Source of the DNA: CAZRKC01 sp964600665
GTDB taxonomy: Bacteria; Bacillota; SLNR01
NCBI GenBank assembly: GCA_964600665.1
Contig: CAZRKC010000005.1
Coordinates: 1 to 64,000, forward strand
Direction: 5' to 3'
DNA: 64,000 nucleotides
Shown here: positions 35,543 through 44,592 of the stretch, piece after piece
Layout of the letters: each line of letters starts with the position of its first letter
Position numbering within the stretch: position 1 is the stretch's first letter
Translations under genes and position numbers: made by a program
Notes under the pieces: generated by a model
Databases searched by the model: none
Seen by the model: only the letters and a program-made list of their open reading frames with translations
What the model was told of the DNA's origin: nothing

Positions 35543-36088
35543 ATGGAGAATCCAAAACATGATTGGGAGCTCGATGCAAAAGAACCTCACGAGTATCATT
35601 TCTGTGAAGTAACCCGCGGTCGGGAATTCTTGCTCAGGCTGACCACCGGAGCAGATCCCTTGCTTGCCATCCGTCAGTTTGCCATCGATAATGATATTAA
35701 ATTTGGCAAGGTCCATGCTGCCTTTATGGGAGCTTTCCAACCGGCGATCTATGATAAATGGGTACCCAATGTTCATGATCCTAAGGACTGGCATCAGGAA
35801 GTATCCGCTACAGTATCAAACTTGAACATGCTCCTGGCCATTGGTGGGATGATCAGTCAGCGCAAAAAAGAAGACGGTTCTGAAGAAACCTTTGTGGCAA
35901 TGCATTTTGTTTCCGGAGGAGCCTGGGACTGCGATACATTCGGTGGACATCTTGAAGAAGGCACCCGTGTCAAAGGAGTCATGTGTTGTTTTGTCACTGA
36001 AATACTGGATGTTGAGGTTCAATACCAAGCCAATTTACGACCCGGATATAAGTATCCGGAAAACTTCTACATCAGCACCAAAAAGTAA
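35543..36088 (+). CDS. PPC/DUF296 domain protein
   Basis: 181 aa. The single domain matches PPC (plants and prokaryotes conserved, DUF296), a trimeric beta-rich fold: FLLRLTTGADPLLAIRQFAIDNDIKFGKVHAAFMGAFQ and the glycine-rich HFVSGGAWDCDTFGGHLEEG. In plants the domain follows AT-hooks; bacterial stand-alone members have no settled role. The start is ATG 35543, 6 bases after AAGGAGGTG; in-frame upstream codons from 35393 lack a site. It is divergent from the ARH-like gene and has its own terminator. Confidence 0.85.
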   Translation: MENPKHDWELDAKEPHEYHFCEVTRGREFLLRLTTGADPLLAIRQFAIDNDIKFGKVHAAFMGAFQPAIYDKWVPNVHDPKDWHQEVSATVSNLNMLLAIGGMISQRKKEDGSEETFVAMHFVSGGAWDCDTFGGHLEEGTRVKGVMCCFVTEILDVEVQYQANLRPGYKYPENFYISTKK

Positions 36089-36097
36089 ATAAACAAG

Positions 36098-36131
36098 ATG
36101 GCCATCGCCTGAGGCGATGGCCATTTAAATT
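36098..36131. terminator. Intrinsic terminator between convergent genes
   Basis: ATGGCCATCGCC (36098-36109) pairs perfectly with GGCGATGGCCAT (36113-36124) around TGA, followed by TTAAATTTT. It ends the rightward PPC gene 10 bases after its stop and can serve the leftward isomerase gene ending at 36181. Confidence 0.8.
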
Positions 36132-36180
36132 TTGCTGCTCTATGCGACTCAGATACAGGAAAGCAGATAATCGGTGTCCA

Positions 36181-37233
36181 TTACCAGTATCGCTCAGTTT
36201 GGCCGTCATAGTATCGGTTCAAATCAAACGGACTGAATATTCCTCGGTCTGTTACGACCCCGCTCACTAAATGGGGGGGGGTGATATCAAAAGCAGGATA
36301 ATACCCTTTCACACCATCCAATGTATTCTTGATTCCACGACACTCCAGTACTTCTGCTGGGTTGCGCTCCTCAATCTTAACATCATGAATGGACTTGTGG
36401 GCTTCGTCCGGGATGCCCGTGACAAAATACGGAATTCCAAAATGGTTGGCGACGATGGCGATTTGGAATGTGCCGACTTTATTGACCACATGCCCATCCA
36501 TGGTGATGGAATCAGCCGCAGATGTAAAGAGATCGATCTTTTTCGTTTGCATCGTAAAGGCAGGCATGTTATCGGTGATCACCGTCACATCAAAGCCCAT
36601 ATCATAGGCCACTGATGAAGTTAAGCGAGCACCCTGTAAATAGGGCCGGGTTTCCGGACAAAACAGTTTGATATCTTTGCCACGCTGCCGCGTTTCCCGC
36701 AGCATCATGCCAACGATGGTTTCCCCGAAACACTGGGTCATGATCTTGCCATGATCGGGAAACATATCCACCAGGTATTTAGCAACTTCACCAATCTTTG
36801 CATAGCGCCGGTTCATGGATTCAACGGTATGATCCCGGATTTCTTCATCCAATGCCTTCCCGGCAGCCAATGCAGACTCAGCCCTTTTTAAACAACCGTC
36901 CACGATCAACTTCATCCGATTCACCGTGGTCGGGCGAGCATGGGAGAGACGATATGCCGCCTCTTTCAAGTATTCCATTTGTTGTTCTGCTCCCAGAAGC
37001 CGGCACTCATAGGCAGCCAATGCCATCCCCATACTAGCAGCCGTGTAAGGGCCTGCACTTTGCGTTACCATGTCCGCGATCGCCTGGGCCACGTCCTGAT
37101 GCCGATCACATGTCACAAACTCGATTCGAGTGGGATAGATGCGCCGGTCCAGAATGCGAACCGATCCTTGATCGTACCACGCTACATTTTCATATTGCAG
37201 CATAAAAGCTAATCCGTAATCTTCCCGATTCAT
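36181..37233 (-). CDS. MtnA-like aldose-phosphate isomerase (eIF2B-alpha/MtnA fold)
   Basis: 350 aa, the normal MtnA length. Catalytic residues are in place: Cys168 in MTQCFGET (MtnA's thiol), Asp241 in SAADSITMDG, and the sugar-phosphate segment RPYLQGARLT near 196-205. NKVGTFQIAIVANHFGIPYFV is the conserved C-terminal Rossmann part. MtnA turns 5-methylthioribose-1-phosphate into the ribulose form for methionine salvage; relatives act on 5-deoxyribose-1-phosphate or ribose-1,5-bisphosphate. No other salvage gene is next to it, and CFGE replaces the usual CNAG, so the substrate is open. The start is ATG 37233, 6 bases after GAGGTG. Confidence 0.85.
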   Translation of the reverse strand: MNREDYGLAFMLQYENVAWYDQGSVRILDRRIYPTRIEFVTCDRHQDVAQAIADMVTQSAGPYTAASMGMALAAYECRLLGAEQQMEYLKEAAYRLSHARPTTVNRMKLIVDGCLKRAESALAAGKALDEEIRDHTVESMNRRYAKIGEVAKYLVDMFPDHGKIMTQCFGETIVGMMLRETRQRGKDIKLFCPETRPYLQGARLTSSVAYDMGFDVTVITDNMPAFTMQTKKIDLFTSAADSITMDGHVVNKVGTFQIAIVANHFGIPYFVTGIPDEAHKSIHDVKIEERNPAEVLECRGIKNTLDGVKGYYPAFDITPPHLVSGVVTDRGIFSPFDLNRYYDGQTERYW

Positions 37234-37489
37234 TTTTATCACCTCATCAAGATATAATGGCGTCCTTGCGATTTAAACGATTCCGTTGAATGCAGACACT
37301 GCTTTTTGATCCATATCGGCAACTGTCTGCCATTGCACTTCATATATTATACCACATCTGTCACGATTTCATGATCAATTCTGAACTCATCCCCATATCC
37401 GGCAAAACTGTTTTTCTGTGCACTCGTGTCCAGGTCAGCATTATGGTAAGATGGTCATAACGAGATCCCAACAAAGGATGGTTACTTCC

Positions 37490-38902
37490 ATGAATATACT
37501 GCTTATCCGCCCTAAACGGATCAAACAATCCATCACTTTAGGCGAATTTATGTTCAGTGAACCCTTGGGTCTGGAGATGGTCAAATCAATCTGGGGGGTA
37601 AAACATCAGGTCCATATCCTGGACCTGATGATCGATGATATCTCCATCCACCGGGCAATAGAGACCTACCAGCCCCATGTGGTAGGGATCACTTCCTTGT
37701 GTATTGATGTTCCTTCTGTCCGAGCCTTGGCTCAGCAGGTCAAAAAAATTGATCCTGCTATCATCGTCGTGGTCGGAGGTACTCAAGCTTATCTGGACCC
37801 GGATGCGTTTTTTGTGGACGCTGTGGATCATGTTTTCCAGCACACCACCCAGGCGAATCTGGAAATGATAGGGGATTATCTCCAAGCGCACACGATTCCT
37901 CCCCGGATCGATGGGGTCTTCAGTCAAGCTCATGGCTTCGTCAATACCTGTTCATCAGCATGTAACGAATATATGATCCCGGATCGATCGGCCACAGCAA
38001 CCTACCGTCCGAATTATTCGTATTTTGGTTATCGCCCTGCTGCCATCATGGCCACATCCACAGGGTGCTCTGCCCACTGCGGCTTTTGTCTGCGCTGGCG
38101 AATCGAAGGACCTGTTGAGACATATTTCCCCATGGATTCTGTCCGGGATGATCTGCTGTCTATTCAAGAACCTTATGTGATGCTCTATGATAACGACTTC
38201 ATTCACAACGGTGAGCGCCTCAGTGCCTTTTGCGATATGTTGGAGCACTATCAGATTCGCAAGACATTCATCTGTTATGCCAGTGTCGATAGTATTCTCA
38301 AAAATGAAACACCCCTGCGCCGGTTTGCATCCTTGGGTCTGCAGGTGGTGCTGGTCGGATATGAAACATTCAGTAATGTCGAGCTGGCTGCCTATGCCAA
38401 ACCGTCCCGATCTGAAGACAATCTGATTGCCAGCCGTCTGCTGCGATCACTGGGTTTGAATGTCTGGGCGTCATTCATTGTGCACCCGGATTGGACCCAT
38501 GAGGATTTTGCCCGCCTGCGTCGCTTCATCCGTCAGCTGAGACCTGAGATTTCCACTTTTTCTCCCTTGACACCCTTCTATCATCTTCCAATGTACGCAG
38601 CGTATCGTGATCGGCTGCTGGCCACCAAAGAGGACTATGAAGCCTGGAGTTTTGGTCAGGTCACGATCATGCCTTCCCGCCTCAGCTTGCGCAGCTTCTA
38701 TATGGAGTTGTTGAAAACTCATGTCCTGATCAACTTTAATTTAAATAACGGCTGGTACATCGTCCGTCATTTTGGCTGGTCGACACTCCTGCGGATGCTC
38801 AAAGGATCATATTCACTGTTGCGTCAATATCTGACCCTGATGCGCGATGCCCCACATCTGGAGAACCGGCATGGCAACCATGATTCTGCCCAAGGGAATT
38901 GA
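37490..38902 (+). CDS. B12-binding-domain radical SAM protein
   Basis: 470 aa. The N-terminal Rossmann-like cobalamin-binding region (1-140) has VVVGGTQAYLDPDAF, but the family's DxHxxG cobalamin His motif is not evident. The radical SAM barrel has CSAHCGFC (C193-x3-C197-x2-C200) for the SAM-bound [4Fe-4S] cluster, then VMLYDNDFIHN and VLVGYETFS. The C-terminal 100 residues are helical and basic. Relatives modify tetrapyrroles, lipids or peptides; nothing nearby names the substrate. The ribosome-binding site AAAGGATGG is somewhat distant (about 10 bases) from the ATG at 37490. Single gene. Confidence 0.86.
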   Translation: MNILLIRPKRIKQSITLGEFMFSEPLGLEMVKSIWGVKHQVHILDLMIDDISIHRAIETYQPHVVGITSLCIDVPSVRALAQQVKKIDPAIIVVVGGTQAYLDPDAFFVDAVDHVFQHTTQANLEMIGDYLQAHTIPPRIDGVFSQAHGFVNTCSSACNEYMIPDRSATATYRPNYSYFGYRPAAIMATSTGCSAHCGFCLRWRIEGPVETYFPMDSVRDDLLSIQEPYVMLYDNDFIHNGERLSAFCDMLEHYQIRKTFICYASVDSILKNETPLRRFASLGLQVVLVGYETFSNVELAAYAKPSRSEDNLIASRLLRSLGLNVWASFIVHPDWTHEDFARLRRFIRQLRPEISTFSPLTPFYHLPMYAAYRDRLLATKEDYEAWSFGQVTIMPSRLSLRSFYMELLKTHVLINFNLNNGWYIVRHFGWSTLLRMLKGSYSLLRQYLTLMRDAPHLENRHGNHDSAQGN

Positions 38903-38944
38903 GTCGATCTGATCAGACATGCATTTGACGTTTGATTGAATAGC

Positions 38945-39388
38945 CTATTCCAGATGGGTGATGGTAGTTCCAGGCAGTTTTTCAGCAATGAGCTCTGCAA
39001 CGATGGTGCGGTGGCAGTCTTTTGCATGGACTTCACTGCAAAGCAAACAGATTTTCCTTTCATGGCCATGGGTTTTCACAAACCCATCAATCGCCCCCCG
39101 TCTGTTCATGGAATCTATTAAACGATCACGAAATTCATGCCAAGTGATGTTCCCAGCGCGAAAATCGTCCATGGTCCGCTTATCTGGCGCAAGCTGAAGA
39201 TCGTGTACATACCGGCACCCGCAAAGTTTATCCAGGAAGTACTCCAGATCATGACCTTTACTAAAACCAGCCAGTTGGGAACTGTTGTTCAGACGGATGT
39301 CCACCAAAATGTCGGCTTGACTTTGACAGATTGCTTCAAAAAAAGTCTTTGCGCTTTTTTGCGTAAACCCAATTGTGAAAATCTCCAT
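38945..39388 (-). CDS. DUF488 family protein
   Basis: 147 aa. Recognised by IFTIGFTQKSAKTFFEAI at the N-terminus, DIRLNNSSQ (usual DvR..p.S) and the C-terminal LLCSEVHAKDCHRTIVAELI, where Cys-x6-CHR is the family hallmark. The function is unsettled; nucleic-acid or nucleotide hydrolysis has been proposed for the superfamily. The start is ATG 39388 behind GAAAGGGTG; 18 codons further up are rejected. It lies 60 bases downstream of the prolyl oligopeptidase stop on the same strand. Confidence 0.85.
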   Translation of the reverse strand: MEIFTIGFTQKSAKTFFEAICQSQADILVDIRLNNSSQLAGFSKGHDLEYFLDKLCGCRYVHDLQLAPDKRTMDDFRAGNITWHEFRDRLIDSMNRRGAIDGFVKTHGHERKICLLCSEVHAKDCHRTIVAELIAEKLPGTTITHLE

Positions 39389-39448
39389 TCGATTCACCCT
39401 TTCTGCATGGGAGTTCAAACCTGCTTGTCCGCCTTGATTCAAAAATTC

Positions 39449-41485
39449 CTATCCAGTGGTCTGATGGATGGTCAATTTTAAGAATGCGAGAATGTCAGCG
39501 GCTTCTTCAACCGCTTTACTGGTGGGCTTCCCAGCACCATGGCCGGCGCGAGTCTCGATGCGAGTCATCACAATCTGCCCGGGTAAAGCCTTGTCTTGCA
39601 TCGTTGCCGCAAATTTGAAGGTGTGGGCAGGGACCACCCGGTCATCTCGATCCGCAGTCAAAACCATCAATGGTGGGTATACTTCACCAGATTTGACATT
39701 ATGCAGGGGTGAGTAATGATAGAGAAATTGAAAATGTTCCGGGTTTTCTTGGGCGTTGCCATACTCTCCCGTCCAGTACCTTCCCACGGTAAATCGATGA
39801 TACCGCAGCATATCAATGACAGGAACTCGGCAAACAACCGCACCGTATAGAGTAGGATCTTGAAGCATGCATGCCGCCACGAGAAGGCCGCCGTTACTGC
39901 CTCCCATTATTGCCAGCGAATTTGGATCTGTAATACGCGCTTGGATCAGCCAGCGCGCAGCCGACTTGAAATCATCGAAAACATTTTGTTTTCGATCCAG
40001 CATGCCGGCCCGATGCCAATCCTCACCATATTCTGCACCGCCGCGAAGGCAGGCTGATGCAAAAACACCCCCTTGCTCCATCCATGCAAGATGCATTGGA
40101 TGAAAGAACGGCGTCATGTTGATGGAAAAACCCCCGTATCCATACAGGATCGCAGGCTGAGGCGTTGATGTCGTCCGGCCCCTCAACCCACTGATGAACA
40201 TGGGAATTTGTGTGCCATCCACCGATGCGTAGAACACCCGCTCAGTCAAATATGCATTCGGGTCAAAGGGCAACCCAATCTTCCAGGCTGGCTGCCAAGA
40301 TCCGGTATCAGGTTCCAGATGATAGACCGCCGGTGGGTGAGTAAACGATTGGTATTCAAAGTACAGACCTTGCCCGTTGCGGTTTCCCCGGATACCCGTC
40401 ACACTTCCAAATCCCGGCATCAGCACGGGATGCGTTTCTTGACCGGGAATGGACATGCACTCAAGTTGATGCGCACCATCGTGTAATTTGACCAACACCA
40501 GCCAATCACCGCTGACAGCAGCTGTTTCAATAGCATCATCTGCTTCCGCCACGATGACTTGCCAATGGACGGGATGGGGTTTGGAAATATCCACCGCGAC
40601 AACTTTTTTCTTTGGTGCTGTATGCGTCGTCAAAAAATAGAAAACTTCACCGCGACTGGTGATCAGCTCATAACTGGCATCTGCTTCATCCAGGAGTCGG
40701 ATGACAGGCCCGTCAAGAGTCAGATCTTTAAAGTAGAATCGGTTTTCTGGATCAGTACCGTGCCATACACTCATGACCAGATAACGCCCATCATCCGTAA
40801 CCTCGACATCAAATCCCAATTCTTTTTCATCCGGCCGCTCATAAATCAAGATATCGTCTGCCTGGTTCGTGCCAAGGTGATGATAGAAAACTTTCTGATG
40901 ATAGCTCTGCTGATCCGGCGGAACGGTATTCGGGTCAGGGAAACGACTGTAATAGAACCCCGACCCATCAGCAGTCCAGGCTACCTTCGTAAATTTACAA
41001 TGATTGATCCGATCAGGACATTCAACCTGACGATCCACATCCAGAATCCGGATCTGTTGCCAATCACTGCCCCCATCCGCCAGTAACAGGGCTAGGAAAC
41101 GACCGTCTGATGAAGGGAAAAAGTCGCTCAGTGCGATGGTCCCGTCCTCCCGGAGCAGATTCGGGTCAAAGAGTGTCTCCGTTTGACTGAAGCCCTGTAA
41201 GCAAAGGACTGGTTGTTCCTGGATACCCTCGTTTCTCAAAAAGAACAACCGCTCTCCCATCTGCTTTGGCAGAGAGTATCGAGGAAAATCCCATAACTGA
41301 TTCAGGCGATTTCTGTCATTTGATCTTTCCGGAGCATGAGCCAAGAATTGTTCACAATGCTCCTTTTGGACATCGATCCATTTTCGGGTATCTGGGTCAT
41401 CCGAATCTTCCAGCCATCTGAAGGGATCGGCAACCCAAACACCATGGAAGTCCTCTTCGATGAAGTCTTTTCGTATATGCGACAT
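39449..41485 (-). CDS. Prolyl oligopeptidase (S9A family)
   Basis: 678 aa, close to the usual 680-700. The N-terminal segment (FHGVWVADPFRWLED near 13-27) and beta-propeller come first, then an alpha/beta-hydrolase domain with nucleophile Ser in GGSNGGLL (about residue 532), Asp in LTADRDDRV and His in RAGHGAGK near the end, the complete triad. It cuts short peptides after proline in the cytosol; no signal peptide is present. The ATG at 41485 follows GGCGGGG. It is followed on the same strand by DUF488 and preceded by an EF-Tu-domain-like gene with its own terminator. Confidence 0.93.
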   Translation of the reverse strand: MSHIRKDFIEEDFHGVWVADPFRWLEDSDDPDTRKWIDVQKEHCEQFLAHAPERSNDRNRLNQLWDFPRYSLPKQMGERLFFLRNEGIQEQPVLCLQGFSQTETLFDPNLLREDGTIALSDFFPSSDGRFLALLLADGGSDWQQIRILDVDRQVECPDRINHCKFTKVAWTADGSGFYYSRFPDPNTVPPDQQSYHQKVFYHHLGTNQADDILIYERPDEKELGFDVEVTDDGRYLVMSVWHGTDPENRFYFKDLTLDGPVIRLLDEADASYELITSRGEVFYFLTTHTAPKKKVVAVDISKPHPVHWQVIVAEADDAIETAAVSGDWLVLVKLHDGAHQLECMSIPGQETHPVLMPGFGSVTGIRGNRNGQGLYFEYQSFTHPPAVYHLEPDTGSWQPAWKIGLPFDPNAYLTERVFYASVDGTQIPMFISGLRGRTTSTPQPAILYGYGGFSINMTPFFHPMHLAWMEQGGVFASACLRGGAEYGEDWHRAGMLDRKQNVFDDFKSAARWLIQARITDPNSLAIMGGSNGGLLVAACMLQDPTLYGAVVCRVPVIDMLRYHRFTVGRYWTGEYGNAQENPEHFQFLYHYSPLHNVKSGEVYPPLMVLTADRDDRVVPAHTFKFAATMQDKALPGQIVMTRIETRAGHGAGKPTSKAVEEAADILAFLKLTIHQTTG

Positions 41486-41610
41486 GATAACCCCGCCTTT
41501 CGATCTCTGCTGGTTTCCCCCTCAATCGACTGCCTCTTCGGGATGATTCGCTCAAAGACTGCACTATATCACTGCCTTCCATGACAGCTGGGTCAATACT
41601 CTCTGGTTCA

Positions 41611-41648
41611 TTGAAGAAAAGGAAACGGCACACCCTCAGGTGGCCGTT
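41611..41648 (-). terminator. Intrinsic terminator of the EF-Tu-domain-2-like gene
   Basis: Read leftward, AACGGC-CACC pairs with GGTG-T-GCCGTT (one bulge) around TGAG, followed by TTTCCTTTTCTT. It lies 28 bases after the stop at 41676. Confidence 0.65.
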
Positions 41649-41675
41649 ATCCGGTTCCGTCTCTTACATCAAAAA

Positions 41676-41924
41676 CTAATCACCCTCTGGTGCTAGCACC
41701 TTATCTCCACATCGCACTCTGTCTTCCACCTTGATTGCAACCTGTTGCCCAATGTCGGCCATTTCAAGATTCTGATGATCGATCTGCAATGAGCCTACCT
41801 CTTGCTCAAACTCGGTTGTATGCCCTCGGAACACCACTCGGTCGCTAACATGCAGAGGCTTCATCAGCTCGACCACGGCCACGGAAATCTTGTCGTAGAA
41901 ATGGATCACTTTACCAATCTCCAT
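41676..41924 (-). CDS. EF-Tu domain-2-like small protein
   Basis: 82 aa. A single beta-barrel: MEIGKVIHFYDKISVAVVEL, VSDRVVFRGHTTEFEQEVGSLQIDHQ and IGQQVAIKVEDRVRCGDKV, matching stand-alone proteins annotated translation elongation factor-like (EF-Tu domain 2 fold). There is no GTPase domain. The role is unknown; homologues often sit beside U32 peptidase genes, which are not seen here. The ribosome-binding site is GAGGGGGAG. It starts 106 bases downstream of the DJ-1 gene that ends the TIR operon, so it may be read through from it. Confidence 0.82.
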   Translation of the reverse strand: MEIGKVIHFYDKISVAVVELMKPLHVSDRVVFRGHTTEFEQEVGSLQIDHQNLEMADIGQQVAIKVEDRVRCGDKVLAPEGD

Positions 41925-42030
41925 TCTGCTCCCCCTCTCCGTATGTTGCCTTGATACCTACCGATTGGATCGTAATTTCATTATACCCTGCTATCTGTCA
42001 TCTGACAACTCATGGCATTTTGACGCCAAT

Positions 42031-42633
42031 TTAGTCCAATTCATAGATCGCAGCAAACGGATCATGATTGCAGTCTGAGATCCAGACGTATTCAATATAA
42101 TCTGCAACATATTGGGCTGCCTCAAATCCGTGGAGATCCCGGATAAAGTCCAAGGTCATATCGATCCCCGCAGAAACACCGGAGGATGTGTAAAAGCGAC
42201 CATCTTTCACCCAGCGGGCATGTTTCACCCAGTTTACATCCGGGCCAAAACCAGTGGTCCAAGTAAATAGCATTTTGTTGGTGGTTGCCCGACGTCCGTC
42301 GAGTAAACCTGTTTTTGCCAATAACCCGGATCCAGTGCAAACAGTCAGCACATATTGAGCTTTTTCAACCATCGAGGCCAATTGCCGGATGTATTCCGGA
42401 TTTTGCGTGAGATAGCTGGTTCCACCTCCAGGGATGAACAGCACAAACGTATCCTCCATCTCAGAAAAAGGCCGCGTCATCACTTGCGCGTTGTGCTTGC
42501 TGGTTACTAATCCGCCTTCCAAAGAGTAATATTCCAGATGATAGATGTCCTCCATTGTACCGATAACTTCCACAGGACCAAACACATCAAGTGTTTCAAA
42601 TTCATTGAAAAGGATAACGTTAAAATTTCGCAC
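42031..42633 (-). CDS. DJ-1/PfpI family protein
   Basis: 200 aa. Class I glutamine-amidotransferase-like fold with the nucleophile-elbow Cys99 in VCTGSGLLA, the LDVFGPVEV segment near 15-23 typical of isonitrile-hydratase-like DJ-1 members, and FIPGGGTSYL. Family roles include glyoxalase/deglycase, amidase and chaperone activity; this branch is uncharacterised. I start at GTG 42633 because AAAGGAG lies 7 bases before it; the ATG at 42639 is only one base from the site. It is the last gene of the TIR operon, 15 bases after the small membrane-protein gene, which suggests it belongs to that system. Confidence 0.82.
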   Translation of the reverse strand: MRNFNVILFNEFETLDVFGPVEVIGTMEDIYHLEYYSLEGGLVTSKHNAQVMTRPFSEMEDTFVLFIPGGGTSYLTQNPEYIRQLASMVEKAQYVLTVCTGSGLLAKTGLLDGRRATTNKMLFTWTTGFGPDVNWVKHARWVKDGRFYTSSGVSAGIDMTLDFIRDLHGFEAAQYVADYIEYVWISDCNHDPFAAIYELD

Positions 42634-42648
42634 TCGCATTCTCCTTTC

Positions 42649-42897
42649 TCACGAAATCCCCATTCGATTCAGCAGCACCTTCCATACAAACATCAAAAAC
42701 CCTAGAATCCCCGGATACAGCACATAAAGGAAAACACGCTCGCCGATGCTCAAAGCCGCCGTTGCCCGGACAAAGCCAAATTCACCGGCGGACTGCAAAT
42801 AGGTGTACCAGGTCGCCATGCCCACGCGCATAGCCAATAGGTTCATCCCGATGGCTAATAACAAAATCGACCAACCCATCAAATAATATCGAATCAT
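42649..42897 (-). CDS. Small membrane protein (2-3 helices) in the TIR operon
   Basis: 82 aa. Hydrophobic segments are at about 6-26 (LMGWSILLLAIGMNLLAMRVG) and 55-75 (RVFLYVLYPGILGFLMFVWKV), with an amphipathic stretch between (TWYTYLQSAGEFGFVRATAAL). The ATG at 42897 follows GGGAGTG; an in-frame extension to 42981 overlaps the end of the upstream gene and lacks a site. It starts 38 bases after the SLOG-like gene and ends 15 bases before the DJ-1 gene. I do not recognise the family. Confidence 0.65.
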   Translation of the reverse strand: MIRYYLMGWSILLLAIGMNLLAMRVGMATWYTYLQSAGEFGFVRATAALSIGERVFLYVLYPGILGFLMFVWKVLLNRMGIS

Positions 42898-42935
42898 ACC
42901 CTCACTCCCGCTGAAAAACATCCTGAAGATGCCGG

Positions 42936-44579
42936 TCAAATATTCACGGTGGGTGGCTGATCGCGGCTGTACGAAAGCCACTCCCCATTCTCAATGATGC
43001 TTTCTTTGGCCAGCTCCCGGTAGACAGTTTCCCAAGGCACCCCATGGGTATCCAGCAAGACTTTTGCCCGATGCAACCGTGCGATCATCTTCTCATGGTC
43101 CGTGATTTTGCGTCCTAAAGATAATTTACCGTAATAATTGGCAAGAAACAAGGTTACAGATGAGATCAGTCCTAACATGATTTTGAATGTCCCTCTGACC
43201 GTCAAATCCTGCTCTACATGCATCATCAGGATCGCGCGAAGGGGTGATGCGACTGGAATCACCATTTGCATAATCGGCTTATACCAACTCTCCATGACCA
43301 CCACCACCAAAAATATGGTCAAAGCAGCCCCCATCATGATCCTTGTGATGCGATTATTGAGACCATCCTTTTTCCAGTCCTTCGCCAAGGCCTGCTTGTG
43401 GTAAACGGACTGCCCATCGATCCAATACCCTCGAATCTGCTGCGGATCCATAGCCGTTTCTTTTTCAGAACCTGCCACAGCAGCAGAAACAGCCTGGCGA
43501 ATCCAGGCGTTGGCCTGTTCATGGGGCCAGGCAAGATAGTCGCAAACAGCATCAGGGATTCCGGTAAGGGACAGATAAAACTGATTTCGCAGAATTTCGG
43601 CCAGCACCCGATACTCTAAATATTTGCGGTGGTATTGCCCCCGAGCTGATCTGAAATAGACGGATCCTGCCAATAGAAGGATCCCGCCATAGACGATCAG
43701 AAAAACATCCGCCTCCATTTCATCGTACATCAGAAAAGAGACCACCAGTAACACGCCGAGAAACGATAGCACCAACATAGTTTTTAAATAACGATTCCGG
43801 AATGATACCGACAAGGTATCTGCAGCACGGAAAACATCCAGAATGCGCGATACCCGGGGACCTGCTTTGGTTAAGGTTTGATGGTCAATAATATCTGCAG
43901 GTGGCAGATCTGGTACCTTCTGTGCATCATGATTAAACTCATCGGTCATTTGCAAACTTTTTCTCAAAACACCAGGTGAGTTTTCCAATATCCGTACTGA
44001 TCCCGCTTGAACGGAGGAATCATCCCCTGCCCGCGGCGTCATCAACTGAATCACGGCTCCATCTGCCATGCCCCGAAACAACGAGCAGGAGGCACTGTAT
44101 GAACGATTTAACATAAAATCGACGACTTCGGCGGTTCCACATCCACCCGCCAATGGGGCATTGCCATCCCAGCAAGCTAATAGGACATGGCTTTGAGTCG
44201 CCAGATAGATACCTGCCTGACGATAGTGATAATTCCGGGTGATGTCCATGGCAGATTCCATATCCTCAGCCACCCGGATTTCTGCAGCATTGGCCATGAG
44301 ATACCGAAAACACTGAAGCGCTTCCCCTTGAAAGTCCAACTCATATTCGGGTACCGGCATGGGAAGAACGGCAATTAATGGAATGCCCAGCTCCAATGCA
44401 ACTTCAGCGCAAAGCTGGTCACACCCCTCTGCCAGACTATTGAGCATCACCAACGTAGAATGAGGCTGCTTGGTTTGCAAATCAGTTAAAACGGCCTTTG
44501 CAGCACCCTTCAGTACGGGTATATCCTCCGTCCTCATGTTCCGATGACCCGTAACCCCAATAATGATGGGTATCTTCAT
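42936..44579 (-). CDS. SLOG-like nucleotide-binding protein with SLATT-like membrane helices
   Basis: 547 aa. Residues 1-160 look like a SLOG Rossmannoid domain: strand plus GVTGHR (8-13), SLAEGCDQLCAE (48-59), AVLPMPVPEYELDF (70-83), LLACWDG (133-139) and GGCGTAEVV (145-153), as in YspA/TRPM-type SLOG proteins that bind nucleotide derivatives. Two helix pairs follow at about 267-284 and 292-309, then 412-430 and 467-482, each trailed by SLATT-like basic helices (YHRKYLEYRVLAEILRN and HEKMIARLHRAKVLL). SLATT domains are two-helix membrane effectors paired with nucleotide-signal systems. The ATG at 44579 follows GGAGG; 76 earlier codons overlap the TIR gene and are rejected. It begins 13 bases after the TIR gene's stop, so the two are coupled. 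A signal-gated membrane effector is inferred. Confidence 0.8.
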   Translation of the reverse strand: MKIPIIIGVTGHRNMRTEDIPVLKGAAKAVLTDLQTKQPHSTLVMLNSLAEGCDQLCAEVALELGIPLIAVLPMPVPEYELDFQGEALQCFRYLMANAAEIRVAEDMESAMDITRNYHYRQAGIYLATQSHVLLACWDGNAPLAGGCGTAEVVDFMLNRSYSASCSLFRGMADGAVIQLMTPRAGDDSSVQAGSVRILENSPGVLRKSLQMTDEFNHDAQKVPDLPPADIIDHQTLTKAGPRVSRILDVFRAADTLSVSFRNRYLKTMLVLSFLGVLLVVSFLMYDEMEADVFLIVYGGILLLAGSVYFRSARGQYHRKYLEYRVLAEILRNQFYLSLTGIPDAVCDYLAWPHEQANAWIRQAVSAAVAGSEKETAMDPQQIRGYWIDGQSVYHKQALAKDWKKDGLNNRITRIMMGAALTIFLVVVVMESWYKPIMQMVIPVASPLRAILMMHVEQDLTVRGTFKIMLGLISSVTLFLANYYGKLSLGRKITDHEKMIARLHRAKVLLDTHGVPWETVYRELAKESIIENGEWLSYSRDQPPTVNI

Positions 44580-44592
44580 GTCGGTTCCTCCA

